Shown in pieces: positions 1 through 8,360 of a stretch of DNA of 64,000 nt; position 1 is the first letter of the stretch; each line of letters begins with the position of its first letter. The notes beneath the pieces are model-generated. The model was not told the DNA's origin, ran no database searches, and saw nothing but the letters and a program-made list of their open reading frames with translations. The stretch is from Oscillospiraceae bacterium. GTDB lineage: Bacteria; Bacillota; Clostridia; Oscillospirales; Oscillospiraceae. Location: contig SVKY01000005.1 of the NCBI GenBank assembly GCA_015068235.1, positions 1-64,000 of the forward strand. Reading direction: 5' to 3'. A program made the position numbers and the translations under genes.

Positions 1-556
1 CTGCATCTACACCGATATGACACTTCATTCCAAAACGCCATTCGTGTCCCTTCATGGTCTGGTGCATTTCAGGATCACGGGCTTTGTCTGCATTTTTGGT
101 CGAGCTGGGCGCATTGATAATGGTCGCATCTACAATTGTACCACCCTTCATCATGTGCCCGGTTGTAACCATTACTCGGTTGATCGCATCGAAAAACAGC
201 TTGTTCAAACCGTGAGCCTCCAACAGATGGCGGAATTTGCACAGCGTTGTTTCATCCGGAACAGCCTCTGTCATGAAGTCAATGCCAGTGAAGGTGCGCA
301 TAGCATAGCTGTCATAAATGGCATCCTCGGTTGCAGGGTCGGACAGATTGAACCAGATTTGAAGCAGATACATCCGCAGCATTTTCTCGATCCCCATCGG
401 CGGACGACCACGTTTTCCACTGGGATAGTAGGGCTCGATGACTCCTACCCACTCATCCCATGGAATGATTTCGTCCATGATTTCCAAAAATTCTTCTCGC
501 TTGGTTTTCTTCTTGCGGAAGCTGTACTCGATGTCTGTGAATGTTTCTTGTTTCAT
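1..556 (-). mobile_element. IS5-type transposase, N-terminal 185 codons (cut by window edge)
   Basis: The minus-strand frame is open from an ATG at 556 to the left edge. The visible N-terminus has the IS5-group layout: an RGRPPMG segment, a block MYLLQIWFNLSDPATEDAIYD, a DETTLCKFRHLLE segment, then VDATIINAPSST (first Asp of the DDE triad) and GHEWRFGMKCHIGVDA at the edge. Within the visible part there is no frameshift or stop, so the copy may be active, but the other catalytic residues lie outside. The start is the first ATG of the open frame. The element's outer end seems to be near 640. Confidence 0.9.
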
Positions 557-605
557 TGTGTTGCACCACCATTGTTTTGATGGCTTTATTATACCATATT
601 TGGAA

Positions 606-640
606 CCGATTTGGTAGTGCTGATTAAATCAGAGGTTCCC
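606..640. repeat. Probable terminal inverted repeat of the IS5-type element
   Basis: Just upstream of the transposase the sequence ends in a block which on the minus strand begins GGGAACCTCTGATTTAATC, a typical IS5-group end. It also forms a hairpin with GGAACC at 602-607. The bases after it (CTAA, a YTAR-type target) belong to the repeat that starts at 641, so the IS border is set to 1-3 bases around 640. The partner end is off the window. Confidence 0.6.
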
Positions 641-809
641 TAATTCTTAATAAAACGATTTCATCGTTTTATTGCCCGCTCTACGAGTGGGCGGCGTCGC
701 AGACGCCAAGAATGTTGTACAATACTTTTCTTGCCGCCACAGGCGGTGCAGGATATACATCCTGCAATAAAATGATTATGAAATCATTTTATCAAGAAAC
801 AGTATTATG
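641..809. repeat. Multi-hairpin intergenic repeat, copy A
   Basis: A series of separate short inverted repeats follow each other: AATAAAACGAT..ATCGTTTTATT, GCCCGCTC..GAGTGGGC, GGCGTCGCAGACGCC, GCCGCCACAGGCGGT, GCAGGATATACATCCTGC, and AATAAAATGAT..ATCATTTTATC, ending AAGAAACAGTATTATG. The same chain occurs in reverse orientation at 13287-13458 and in a diverged form at 14994-15166. No coding potential was seen in the 557-850 gap. Confidence 0.8.
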
Positions 810-850
810 TATTTATTATATCAAACGTCAAAAAATAGTCAAATCATTAC

Positions 851-879
851 TTGCAAGTTTCTGAAAAATATGATAGAAT
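851..879 (+). promoter_or_regulatory. Promoter of the pheST T-box transcript
   Basis: TTGCAA (851-856), a 17-base spacer and TAGAAT (874-879) lie directly in front of the T-box leader. Both boxes are close to the sigma-A consensus and the spacing is ideal. Confidence 0.65.
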
Positions 880-885
880 GTGCCC

Positions 886-1129
886 GTTAAAGGCTTTGAT
901 CGGGCTGTCGGTTGCACTTTACGGCTTTTAGAGAGGACATGGCTGGTGAAAATGTCCGCCGAATGCAATGCAGGCTTTCTCCCGTGAGCCGCCGACTGAA
1001 CGAGTTTTCGAAGTAGGATCGGACGGGTCGCTCCGTTAAGGGCTTGAGTGCGTAACTTATGTTGCGAAAGCGGGTGGTACCGCGGAAGCGTTGTCTTTCG
1101 TCCCTCAGGTGTGGACGGAGGACTTTTTT
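886..1129 (+). promoter_or_regulatory. T-box riboswitch (Phe) with terminator
   Basis: The leader carries the hallmark T-box sequence GGGTGGTACCGCG at 1072-1084, which pairs with the acceptor end of uncharged tRNA in the antiterminator. It is followed by an 11-bp terminator stem (1093-1103 with 1113-1123, two wobble pairs) and six Ts. A long stem I with AGAGAGGACATGG-type distal loop sequence precedes it. A Phe codon, TTT or TTC, at about 976-979 is a candidate specifier, but I could not fold the stem reliably. Placed before pheS, it should raise expression when tRNA-Phe is uncharged. Confidence 0.93.
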
Positions 1130-1159
1130 ATTGCGTAAAATCAAACAAGGAGAAATGAT

Positions 1160-2203
1160 ATGAAAGAACAACTCGAACAGATCAGAGTGCAGGCACTTTC
1201 TGAGCTGCAGGAGGCTGCCGATGCCGCTGCTTTAGATGCCGTGCGTGTGCGTGTACTCGGCAAGAAGGGTGAGCTGACCGCTGTTTTGAAGCAGATGGGC
1301 AAGCTCTCGGCAGAGGAGCGCCCTGTCATGGGTCAGATCGCAAACGCCGTGCGTGCGGAGCTTGAGAGCAAGTTAGAAGCGCGCAAGGCTGAAATTGAAG
1401 CGATCGCCTTGGAAAAGCAGCTTGCTCAGGAAGCTGTCGATGTCACCATTCCCGGCAAGGAGGTTCAGATGGGGCATCAGCACCCGATGAACAAGGTTCT
1501 GCAAGAAGTCAAAGAGATCTTCATCGGCATGGGCTATCAGATCGTAGACGGTCCCGAGGTCGAGGAGGCAAGCTACAACTTCACCCGGCTGAACATCGAG
1601 GAGGGTCACCCCTCTCGTGACCGTTCGGATACATTCTATTTTAATGATGACGATTCCGTTCTTTTAAGAACGCAGACCAGCCCCATTCAGATCCGTGTCA
1701 TGGAAAACTGCAAGCCGCCAATCCGTATTTTGGCACCCGGTCGTGTTTTCCGCAAGGACGAAGCCGACGCGACCCATTCCCCGATGTTCCACCAGATCGA
1801 AGGTCTGGTTGTAGACGAAGGCATCACCATGGGCGACCTGAAGGGCGCATTGGAGACGATGATCAAGCGTCTTTACGGTGAAAATGCCGTTGTCCGTTTC
1901 CGTCCGCATCACTTCCCGTTCACCGAGCCGAGCTGTGAGGTCGATATGCAGTGCTTCAAGTGCGGTGGCAAGGGCGAGATCGACGGTCAGGTTTGCTCCA
2001 CCTGCCACGGTGAGGGTTGGATCGAGCTGCTCGGCGCAGGCATGGTGCATCCGAAGGTTTTGGAAGGCTGCGGCATTGATCCGAACAAGTATTCCGGCTT
2101 TGCCTTTGGCATTGGCTTGGAGCGTATGGCAATGGGCAGACTTCGCATCAACGACCTGCGTTTGATCTTCGAAAACGATGTCCGATTCCTGTCACAATTC
2201 TAA
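1160..2203 (+). CDS. pheS: Phenylalanine--tRNA ligase alpha subunit
   Basis: Catalytic subunit of the cytoplasmic alpha2-beta2 enzyme that charges tRNA-Phe. The 347-residue length is normal. The N-terminal about 90 residues are the coiled-coil tRNA-binding arm. The class II core follows: motif 2-like region at RVFRKDEADATHSPMFHQIEG and motif 3 FAFGIGLERMAMGR near the C-terminus. A four-Cys insert (CFKCGGKG..CSTCHGEG) is visible around residues 253-276. The start has AAGGAG 9 bases upstream. It is followed after 15 bases by pheT, and both are under the T-box. Confidence 0.98.
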   Translation: MKEQLEQIRVQALSELQEAADAAALDAVRVRVLGKKGELTAVLKQMGKLSAEERPVMGQIANAVRAELESKLEARKAEIEAIALEKQLAQEAVDVTIPGKEVQMGHQHPMNKVLQEVKEIFIGMGYQIVDGPEVEEASYNFTRLNIEEGHPSRDRSDTFYFNDDDSVLLRTQTSPIQIRVMENCKPPIRILAPGRVFRKDEADATHSPMFHQIEGLVVDEGITMGDLKGALETMIKRLYGENAVVRFRPHHFPFTEPSCEVDMQCFKCGGKGEIDGQVCSTCHGEGWIELLGAGMVHPKVLEGCGIDPNKYSGFAFGIGLERMAMGRLRINDLRLIFENDVRFLSQF

Positions 2204-2218
2204 CGGAGGTGCGAAATA

Positions 2219-4606
2219 ATGAAACTGAACAGAAAATGGCTGCATGAAGAATTTGTCGATCTTTCGCATATCTCCGACAAGGAATATGTCGAAGCGCTGA
2301 CCATCGCAGGTCAGAAGGTCGAGACCTATGAGCGTTTGGACGCCGAGATTAAGAATGTCGTTGTCGGCAAGGTCGTCTCCATCACTCGCCACACCAACTC
2401 CGATCATATGTGGATCTGCCAGATCGACATTGGCAAGGACGAGCCCGTGCAGATCGTCACCGGTGCACAGAATGTCAAGGAAGGCGATCTTGTTCCCGCT
2501 GCATTGCACAATTCCCGTCTGCCCGGTGGTATCCACATCACCAAGGGTAAGCTCCGCGGCGAAGTCTCCAACGGCATGCTCTGCTCTTTGAAGGAGCTGA
2601 ATCTGACCCTGAACGACTTCCCCTACGCCATCGAGGACGGCATTTGGATCATCGAAGAGGATTGTAAGCCCGGTGATGACATCAATCTTGTCATCGGCAA
2701 CGATGATACCGTGGTCGATTTTGAGATCACAAACAACCGTCCTGATTGCTACAGCATCATTGGCTTGGCACGTGAGAGTGCCGCAACATTCAATCTGCCG
2801 ATGAAGCACCACGAGCCCGTTGTCAAGGGCGGTGCAGAGGGCAATCTGCTTGACATGATCGATGTTGAAGTTCCTGCCGAGCGGCTTTGCAACCGCTACA
2901 GCGCAAGAATGGTGCGCAATGTCAAGATTGCACCGTCTCCGAAGTGGATGCGCGACCGTCTGCGTGCCAACGGCGTTCGCCCGATCAACAATATCGTTGA
3001 TATCACCAACTACGTCATGCTCGAATACGGTCAGCCGATGCACGCATTCGACTACCGCTATATTTCTTCCGGCAAGATCGTTGTCCGTGAAGCCGTCGAG
3101 GGCGAAACCTTGACGACCCTGGATGGCAACGTTCGCAACCTCACGCCCGGTATGCTCGTCATTGCAGACGGTGAAAAACCGATCGGTTTGGCAGGCGTTA
3201 TGGGCGGCGAGAACAGCGAGATCGTTTCCGATACCGTGGATGTTGTCTTTGAATCCGCTAATTTTAACGGAACTTCCATTCGTCAGACCGCATTGGCACT
3301 CGGTATGCGCACGGAATCCTCCGGCAAATTTGAGAAGAACATTGATCCCATGCTGACCGTTCCGGCTGTCAACCGTGCTTGCGAGCTTGTGGAGCTTTTG
3401 GGCGCAGGTGAGGTCATGGACGGCATGATCGATATTTTGAATTATATCCCCGAGCCTCACACCGTTGAATTGGAGCCCGAGCGCATCAACGCTCTGCTCG
3501 GTACCGACATTTCCGAAGAAGATATGGTCGAATATCTGCGCCGCTTGGAGATCCCCGTTGAGGGTCGCACCATTATGGTTCCCTCCTTCCGTCCGGACCT
3601 GCAGCACATGGCTGACATCGCCGAGGAGATCGGCAGACTCTATGGCTACAACGTCATTCCGACCACCTCCTTCCGTGCTGAAACCGCCGAAGGCGGCTAC
3701 ACCGGCACCATGGTGATCGAAAATCAGGTGGGTGAGCTTTGCCGCAGCCTTGGCTACAGCGAAATTTTGACCTATTCCTTCGTTTCTCCGACCTATTTTG
3801 ACATGATCCGCCTGCCCGAGGACAGCGAGCTGAGGAAGCCCATGTGCATCCAAAATCCGCTCGGTGAGGACACCTCCGTCATGCGCACGATCGCACTTCC
3901 GTCCATGCTTGCAATTTTGGCAAGAAACTATAACTATCACAACGCAAATGTGAAGCTGTACGAAATGGCAAAGGTCTATCTGCCCAAGGAGGGTCAGATC
4001 CTTCCCGAAGAGCCCAGGCATCTGATGCTCGGCTGCTACGGCGAAAACGCTGACTTCTTCACCATGAAGGGCGAGATTGAGGCGATCTTCAAGGGTCTGC
4101 GCACCAAGAAGGCAAGCTACACTGCTGTGAAGGACAACCCCTCTTACCATCCCGGTCGCTGCGCAAGCATCACCATGGACGGCATGGAAATCGGCATTTT
4201 CGGTCAGGTGCATCCGCTGGTTGCCAAGAATTTTGGCATCGAGGCACCTGTTTATGCCGCTGAGTTGAATTTCACCATTCTCTCCACCCTGCTTCTGCCC
4301 GAGGCAACCTACACGCCGCTGCCCAAATATCCCGCAGTCACCCGTGATATCGCAGTTGTTGCCGACGAAGAAACCACCGTCGCACAGCTCGAAAACGCCA
4401 TCATCGCAGGCGGCGGCAAGCTGCTGCGTGAGGTCAAGCTGTTCGACATCTACCGCGGTAAGGGCATTGACGATGGCAAAAAGAGCGTTGCCTTCAATCT
4501 CGTGCTGCGTGCCGATGACCGCACCCTGACCGATACCGATTCCGAAGGCGTGTTTCATGCCATCTTGGAAAAGCTTGCCACAGACTGCAACGCAAAGCTG
4601 CGCTGA
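2219..4606 (+). CDS. pheT: Phenylalanine--tRNA ligase beta subunit
   Basis: Partner of PheS, involved in tRNA binding and editing of mischarged Tyr. The 795-residue product shows, in order, the N-terminal region and EMAP/tRNA-binding fold (about 40-150, GAQNVKEGDLVPAAL), the B3/B4 editing domain (about 210-380, NRYSARMV, IVDITNYVMLEYGQPMHAFD), the B5 domain (about 405-475), the catalytic-like core, and the C-terminal anticodon-binding FDX-ACB domain (YPAVTRDIAVV onward). The ribosome site GGAGGTG is 8 bases before the ATG. It is cotranscribed with pheS. Confidence 0.98.
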   Translation: MKLNRKWLHEEFVDLSHISDKEYVEALTIAGQKVETYERLDAEIKNVVVGKVVSITRHTNSDHMWICQIDIGKDEPVQIVTGAQNVKEGDLVPAALHNSRLPGGIHITKGKLRGEVSNGMLCSLKELNLTLNDFPYAIEDGIWIIEEDCKPGDDINLVIGNDDTVVDFEITNNRPDCYSIIGLARESAATFNLPMKHHEPVVKGGAEGNLLDMIDVEVPAERLCNRYSARMVRNVKIAPSPKWMRDRLRANGVRPINNIVDITNYVMLEYGQPMHAFDYRYISSGKIVVREAVEGETLTTLDGNVRNLTPGMLVIADGEKPIGLAGVMGGENSEIVSDTVDVVFESANFNGTSIRQTALALGMRTESSGKFEKNIDPMLTVPAVNRACELVELLGAGEVMDGMIDILNYIPEPHTVELEPERINALLGTDISEEDMVEYLRRLEIPVEGRTIMVPSFRPDLQHMADIAEEIGRLYGYNVIPTTSFRAETAEGGYTGTMVIENQVGELCRSLGYSEILTYSFVSPTYFDMIRLPEDSELRKPMCIQNPLGEDTSVMRTIALPSMLAILARNYNYHNANVKLYEMAKVYLPKEGQILPEEPRHLMLGCYGENADFFTMKGEIEAIFKGLRTKKASYTAVKDNPSYHPGRCASITMDGMEIGIFGQVHPLVAKNFGIEAPVYAAELNFTILSTLLLPEATYTPLPKYPAVTRDIAVVADEETTVAQLENAIIAGGGKLLREVKLFDIYRGKGIDDGKKSVAFNLVLRADDRTLTDTDSEGVFHAILEKLATDCNAKLR

Positions 4607-4651
4607 TTTTTTCGTAAGCATTTTGTTACCAAAATATTCACGGTTTTTTAC

Positions 4652-4680
4652 TTTACAATCGTGAAAAAATGTAGTATGAT
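4652..4680 (+). promoter_or_regulatory. Promoter of ireB
   Basis: TTTACA (4652-4657), 17-base spacer, TATGAT (4675-4680), 28 bases before the start codon with AAGGAGG in between. Confidence 0.7.
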
Positions 4681-4707
4681 AGCTTTACAGGAAGGAGGCT
4701 AAGCGTT

Positions 4708-4965
4708 ATGGAGCAAAAAGCCAAGCATAATACGATCAAATTTACTGTCCCAGCAGAAAATAATGAGGAAATGAAACAGGTTTTGACCCAGGTCTACCGT
4801 TCCCTCACCGAGAAAGGCTATAATCCGATCAATCAGATCGTCGGTTATATTCTTTCCGAAGACCCGACGTATATCACAAACCACAATAACGCTCGCAGCC
4901 TCATCTGCAAGCTTGACCGTGATGAGCTTCTTCAGGAGCTTGTCCGCCACTATTTATTTGATTGA
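4708..4965 (+). CDS. ireB: IreB-family regulatory phosphoprotein (UPF0297)
   Basis: An 85-residue cytoplasmic protein with the whole UPF0297 signature: NTIKFTVP near the N-terminus, [26 protein letters not shown] in the middle and LVRHYLFD at the end. In Enterococcus, IreB is a small substrate of the PASTA kinase IreK and affects cephalosporin resistance. It usually stands next to ruvX and alaS; here neither is present and it has its own promoter. The GGAAGGAGGC ribosome site supports the start. The same window carries three other Hanks kinases and a PP2C, but there is no evidence that they act on this protein. Confidence 0.92.
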   Translation: MEQKAKHNTIKFTVPAENNEEMKQVLTQVYRSLTEKGYNPINQIVGYILSEDPTYITNHNNARSLICKLDRDELLQELVRHYLFD

Positions 4966-4975
4966 TATTATTCAC

Positions 4976-5147
4976 CGATTAAAATCCTCGTTTTAATCGG
5001 TGAAAACAGTAAAAAATGTACGCTTTTTTACTGCCCGTTTTTGCGATTATAAGGTAAGAATCGCAAAAACACATCTCATACCAATCATATATGCAAATAT
5101 TACCAATTAAAATGCTTTTGCGCTTTTTAATTGATGATTGGGATAAG
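4976..5147. repeat. Series of hairpins between ireB and the next gene
   Basis: The gap after ireB has at least four consecutive inverted repeats: TTCACCGATTAAAA..TTTTAATCGGTGAA (4970-5004), CAGTAAAAAATG..TTTTTTACTG, TTTTTGCGATT..AATCGCAAAAA, and AATTAAAATGC..GCTTTTTAATT. The last is enclosed by CCAATCAT/ATGATTGG. The architecture resembles the multi-hairpin repeats elsewhere in the window, but the sequence differs. The first hairpin may end the ireB transcript. No ORF was seen. Confidence 0.6.
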
Positions 5148-5155
5148 TTCCACGC

Positions 5156-5192
5156 ACGGGGCTGTCGCTTTTGCGAAAGCCCCGTTTCTTTT
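5156..5192 (+). terminator. Rho-independent terminator
   Basis: ACGGGGCT (5156-5163) pairs with AGCCCCGT (5178-5185) and is followed by TTCTTTT. Confidence 0.75.
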
Positions 5193-5278
5193 CCGTAAGC
5201 GTTTTAATATGAATCTCCCATACAACATCCAATTTTTCTATTTCTTGGACCTTATTGTTTCATGTCGATAACTTTTTG

Positions 5279-5307
5279 TTGACAAATCCATTTCGATGTG
5301 TTACAAT
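5279..5307 (+). promoter_or_regulatory. Consensus promoter
   Basis: TTGACA (5279-5284), a 17-base spacer and TACAAT (5302-5307), just before the small gene at 5335 and the NlpC/P60 gene behind it. Confidence 0.8.
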
Positions 5308-5334
5308 CTGGTTACATTTTATTTGGAGGTACTT

Positions 5335-5625
5335 ATGTCCGAAAAAAATGAAGTTCTGATGTACAAGGGACACCCCTTGATGCGCAAGGATAATTTGGTC
5401 TATTACGGCTCCATGGCGGATGAATATATCATCATGCTGCAGGTGCTTGAGACGAAAGAGATGAACGACCTGAACCTTGCTACCAAGGTTTCCGTCCAGC
5501 TCCAGCGCACAGATCCCAATTGCAAGGCACGTGACCGTGTCGTAAAAAAGAGTGAAAAAGAAGGCTTCTACACCGCTTTGGATGTTGGCTGTGTGTGGCT
5601 TGAGCGTGCACTGAACGCAAAATAA
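5335..5625 (+). CDS. Small conserved-looking protein of unknown function
   Basis: A 96-residue hydrophilic protein without signal peptide or membrane segment. It begins MSEKNEVLMYKGHPLMRKDN and has a block with DEYIIMLQVLETKEMNDLNLATKV. I do not recognise the family. The start at 5335 is chosen because TTGGAGG lies 7 bases upstream; a GTG/ATG further up at 5296 would overlap the promoter. It is followed after 24 bases by a secreted SH3-NlpC/P60 protein, so both probably share one transcript. Confidence 0.75.
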   Translation: MSEKNEVLMYKGHPLMRKDNLVYYGSMADEYIIMLQVLETKEMNDLNLATKVSVQLQRTDPNCKARDRVVKKSEKEGFYTALDVGCVWLERALNAK

Positions 5626-5649
5626 TCCGCATAACTCGGGAGGTTCATA

Positions 5650-6585
5650 ATGAAACGTTTTATTTCCGCAACTTTAGTCGTTGTATTGGCACTGTCGCTG
5701 ATGCTGACCCTGTCGATCGGTATTTCGGCAACAGAGCTGAAAACTGCCATCGGCACCGTTGAAACAAGAAGCGGCTTGCGCCTGCGTGAGAAGGCAAGCA
5801 TTGTTTCCGACACCATCTGCATTGCACCGTATCAGGATCAGGTCGTCATCATCCGCAAGGTCAACGATTGGTACTTGGTCAACTATAATTTACATATCGG
5901 CTATATGCACGCCGATTATCTGAGCATTGACTATCGCACCGACATTGACCTCGGCACCGGCTCTCTCGATCCGTGGCTGACGAATGTCCGTAGCTCCGCT
6001 TCTACCGATTCAAAGGTCGTCAAGCAGGTCCACGGCGGCGATAAGGTCGAAATTCTCGGCTTTGACAACGGTTGGTACAAGGTAACAATCGATGACGCTT
6101 CCGGCTATATCCGCAGTGACCTCGTCACCTTGCTTGAAAAGCCTGCCAAGAACAAGGGCACGGATGTCAAGCAGAACAGCGACGCTTCCTTCGGCAGCGC
6201 ACCGAGCATCACTGTCAGCCGTGGTCAGCAGATCGCATCGTTTGCTTTGAATTATGTCGGCTGTCCGTATGTTTACGGTGGTACTTCCCCGTCCGGCTTT
6301 GATTGCTCAGGCTTTGTCCAGTACGTTTTTCAGCAGAACGGCATTTCCATCAACCGTACCGCAACTGCACAGCTTTCCAACGGCTACAGCGTTTCCTACA
6401 ATGACATGAAGCCCGGTGATATCGTTTATTTCGGCTATGGTAGCACTGCTTCCCATGTTGGCATTTACGTTGGAAATGGAAATTTCGTCCATGCGCAAAA
6501 TTCCTCGACCGGTGTTGTGATCACCAGCCTGTCCGAAAGCTATTACGCAAATCGTTTCCTGTGTGCACACCGCATTGTAGATTAA
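5650..6585 (+). CDS. Secreted peptidoglycan hydrolase, SH3-SH3-NlpC/P60
   Basis: 311 residues. An N-terminal signal peptide (hydrophobic run about 8-28, ending near ISATE) is followed by two bacterial SH3 modules (about 35-95 and 105-160; GLRLREKASIVSD and NVRSSASTDSKVV). An NlpC/P60 papain-like domain follows (about 195-311), with the catalytic Cys in FDCSGF and His in SHVGIYVG. Enzymes of this type cut the D-Glu/meso-DAP (gamma) peptide link in cell-wall stems. The start has GGGAGG upstream. A strong terminator follows. Confidence 0.93.
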   Translation: MKRFISATLVVVLALSLMLTLSIGISATELKTAIGTVETRSGLRLREKASIVSDTICIAPYQDQVVIIRKVNDWYLVNYNLHIGYMHADYLSIDYRTDIDLGTGSLDPWLTNVRSSASTDSKVVKQVHGGDKVEILGFDNGWYKVTIDDASGYIRSDLVTLLEKPAKNKGTDVKQNSDASFGSAPSITVSRGQQIASFALNYVGCPYVYGGTSPSGFDCSGFVQYVFQQNGISINRTATAQLSNGYSVSYNDMKPGDIVYFGYGSTASHVGIYVGNGNFVHAQNSSTGVVITSLSESYYANRFLCAHRIVD

Positions 6586-6599
6586 GTGAAAGATTTTGT

Positions 6600-6628
6600 C
6601 GCTCTCCTTTGGGAGAGCGGCTTTTTTT
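6600..6628 (+). terminator. Rho-independent terminator
   Basis: CGCTCTCC (6600-6607) pairs with GGAGAGCG (6612-6619), followed by a run of seven Ts. Confidence 0.9.
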
Positions 6629-6682
6629 GCATGTTTTTCTGACTTTTGCACATGCTACTTGCAAAGAAACGGAGGTCTATTT

Positions 6683-7702
6683 ATGGAGACTGTTCATCAG
6701 GGAAAACAGAGCATTTTATTTTTTCCGCAGCCTGCGATTATATCCTACGCTTCCGTCGCAGGTAAAAAGGAAGGACAAGGTCCGTTGGCAGCAACCTTCG
6801 ATGTTACGAGCCAAGACACAAAATTCGGTCAAAAAACTTGGGAAAAAGCGGAAACGCAAATGCAGAAAACCGTCATGCAGCTTGCGCTGCAAAAAGCAGA
6901 TTTGAAAGAAAGCGACCTTGATGCCGCCTTCGTCGGAGATCTGCTCAACCAATGTGTCGGCTCCAGCTTTTCCATGCGCAACCTTGAGATTCCAACCTTT
7001 GGGCTCTACGGCGCTTGCTCGACGATGGCTGAGGGCTTGCTGTTGTCCGGCATGGCGATCAGCGGCGGATTCTGCCGCAAAACGATCAATCTTTCCTCCT
7101 CTCATTTTGCCTCCTCCGAACGCCAATATCGCTTCCCTCTTGGCTATGGCGGTCAAAGAACTCCCACTGCCCAGTGGACCGTCACAGGTGCAGGCGCTAT
7201 CATTTTAGGCACGGAAGGAGATGGTCCGTTTTTGAAATCTGCCACCATCGGAACGATCGTAGACTGCGGCATCAAGGATGCAAATAACATGGGTGCAGCC
7301 ATGGCACCTGCCGCTTATCAAACGCTTTCCGCACATTTTAATGATCTCGGTTTGACCCCGAATGATTATGATTTGATCGTTACAGGCGATTTGGGTGTTT
7401 TGGGTGCGCAGATCGTCCGAGATCTGTTTTTAATGGACGGCATTGATATCGGTGCGCATTATAATGACTGCGGCGTGATGATTTTCGATCCGCAGGGACA
7501 GGACGTACACTGTGGTGGCAGCGGTTGTGGTTGCAGTGCAAGCGTTTTGTGCGGTCATCTTTTGGGGCAAATGCGAAGGCATGAACTGAAACGATTGCTT
7601 TTCTGCGGAACAGGTGCATTGCTCTCCCCTCTTTCCACGCAGCAGGGAGAATCGATTCCTGCGGTCTGTCACGCCGTTTCCATCTGCACAGAAAGGAGCT
7701 GA
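6683..7702 (+). CDS. spoVAD: Stage V sporulation protein AD
   Basis: 339 residues, thiolase-like fold protein of the SpoVA channel, which loads dipicolinic acid into the forespore and releases it on germination. Diagnostic blocks are FVGDLLNQC, PTFGLYGACSTMAEGL, FRFPLGYGGQRTPTAQWTVTGAGA (as RFPLGYGG here), IVTGDLGVLG and GGSGCGCSA. The ATG at 6683 is chosen for the GGAGG at 6671-6675; an upstream in-frame extension has no ribosome site. spoVAE starts 4 bases after the stop. spoVAC, usually directly upstream, is absent: a terminator and a wall hydrolase lie there instead. Confidence 0.95.
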   Translation: METVHQGKQSILFFPQPAIISYASVAGKKEGQGPLAATFDVTSQDTKFGQKTWEKAETQMQKTVMQLALQKADLKESDLDAAFVGDLLNQCVGSSFSMRNLEIPTFGLYGACSTMAEGLLLSGMAISGGFCRKTINLSSSHFASSERQYRFPLGYGGQRTPTAQWTVTGAGAIILGTEGDGPFLKSATIGTIVDCGIKDANNMGAAMAPAAYQTLSAHFNDLGLTPNDYDLIVTGDLGVLGAQIVRDLFLMDGIDIGAHYNDCGVMIFDPQGQDVHCGGSGCGCSASVLCGHLLGQMRRHELKRLLFCGTGALLSPLSTQQGESIPAVCHAVSICTERS

Positions 7703-7706
7703 AGCA

Positions 7707-8060
7707 ATGGATTATATTTGGGCATTCATCATTGGCGGTGCATTTTGTGTCATCGGTCAGCTCTTGATCGATAAAACCAAATTGACACCTGCAAGGATTT
7801 TGGTGTGCTATGTTGTCATCGGTGTTTTTCTCGGCGGCATCGGTATTTATCAGCATTTGGTCGATTTTGCAGGCGCAGGCGCAACCGTACCATTGACAGG
7901 CTTTGGAAACACACTTGCAAAGGGTGTCAAGGATGCCGTGGATGAAAAAGGCTTTATCGGTATTTTCACAGGCGGTTTGACTGCTGCAGCAGGCGGAATC
8001 ACCGCAGCCGTGGTTTTCGGCTGGCTTGCAGGCTTACTCTTCAAACCGAAGGATAAATGA
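7707..8060 (+). CDS. spoVAE: Stage V sporulation protein AE
   Basis: 117-residue integral membrane component of the SpoVA channel with about four hydrophobic segments (WAFIIGGAFCVIGQLL, ILVCYVVIGVFLGGIGIY, a glycine-rich third and VVFGWLAGLLF). The family motifs YQHLVDFAGAGATVPLTGFG and KGVKDAV are visible. Start supported by AAAGGAGC inside the end of spoVAD, so translation is probably coupled. Expected to be made in the forespore; no sigma-G promoter was identified. Confidence 0.95.
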   Translation: MDYIWAFIIGGAFCVIGQLLIDKTKLTPARILVCYVVIGVFLGGIGIYQHLVDFAGAGATVPLTGFGNTLAKGVKDAVDEKGFIGIFTGGLTAAAGGITAAVVFGWLAGLLFKPKDK

Positions 8061-8119
8061 ACACGCATTGGGCATACTACTGTTGCGGATGACCGCAAAT
8101 GAAAATTTGGGAGGATATT

Positions 8120-8230
8120 ATGGATAACCGTAATCAGAATCAGCAGAACAAGCAGAACAACCAGAACAATCAAAACCAGCAGCAGAACAATCAAAACCAG
8201 CAGAATCAGCAGCAGAACAATCGTAAATAA
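8120..8230 (+). CDS. 36-residue Asn/Gln-rich small ORF
   Basis: The ORF begins ATGGATAACCGT, with GGGAGG 7 bases upstream, and ends in TAA. It encodes MDNRNQNQQNKQ followed by alternating Asn and Gln with only one further basic pair at the end (RK). There is no membrane segment and no aromatic residue. Its place 59 bases after spoVAE and before a hairpin suggests cotranscription with the spoVA pair. Composition recalls Gln/Asn-rich gamma-type spore proteins, but it is far shorter and I cannot assign it. Confidence 0.55.
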   Translation: MDNRNQNQQNKQNNQNNQNQQQNNQNQQNQQQNNRK

Positions 8231-8239
8231 TGTGTACTG

Positions 8240-8292
8240 AACAACGCGAAAGCCCTTGCAAGCCAAGGCTTTCAGGGCTATTATGCGTTGTT
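8240..8292 (+). terminator. Nested hairpin after the spoVA transcript
   Basis: Outer arms AACAACGC (8240-8247) and GCGTTGTT (8285-8292) enclose an inner GAAAGCC..GGCTTTC. There is no strong T-run, so it may be a processed or weak end. A further hairpin, TTTCGTTGG..CCAACGAAA, follows at 8337-8356. Confidence 0.45.
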
Positions 8293-8360
8293 CAAGTGCA
8301 AGGATTTTGGCGGTTTTCCCGCAAAAACCTTTCACCTTTCGTTGGCACCAACGAAAAACA

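Noticed and set aside
2192..4621. An 809-codon open frame antisense to pheT
   Set aside because: It mirrors pheT, which is a complete, conserved gene. The antisense translation has no domain sense; long antisense frames arise from the codon bias here.
4708..4965. Assigning IreB as a target of the window's T7SS-linked kinases
   Set aside because: The known partner is a PASTA kinase, none of the three kinases here has PASTA repeats, and the genes are 30 kb or more apart.
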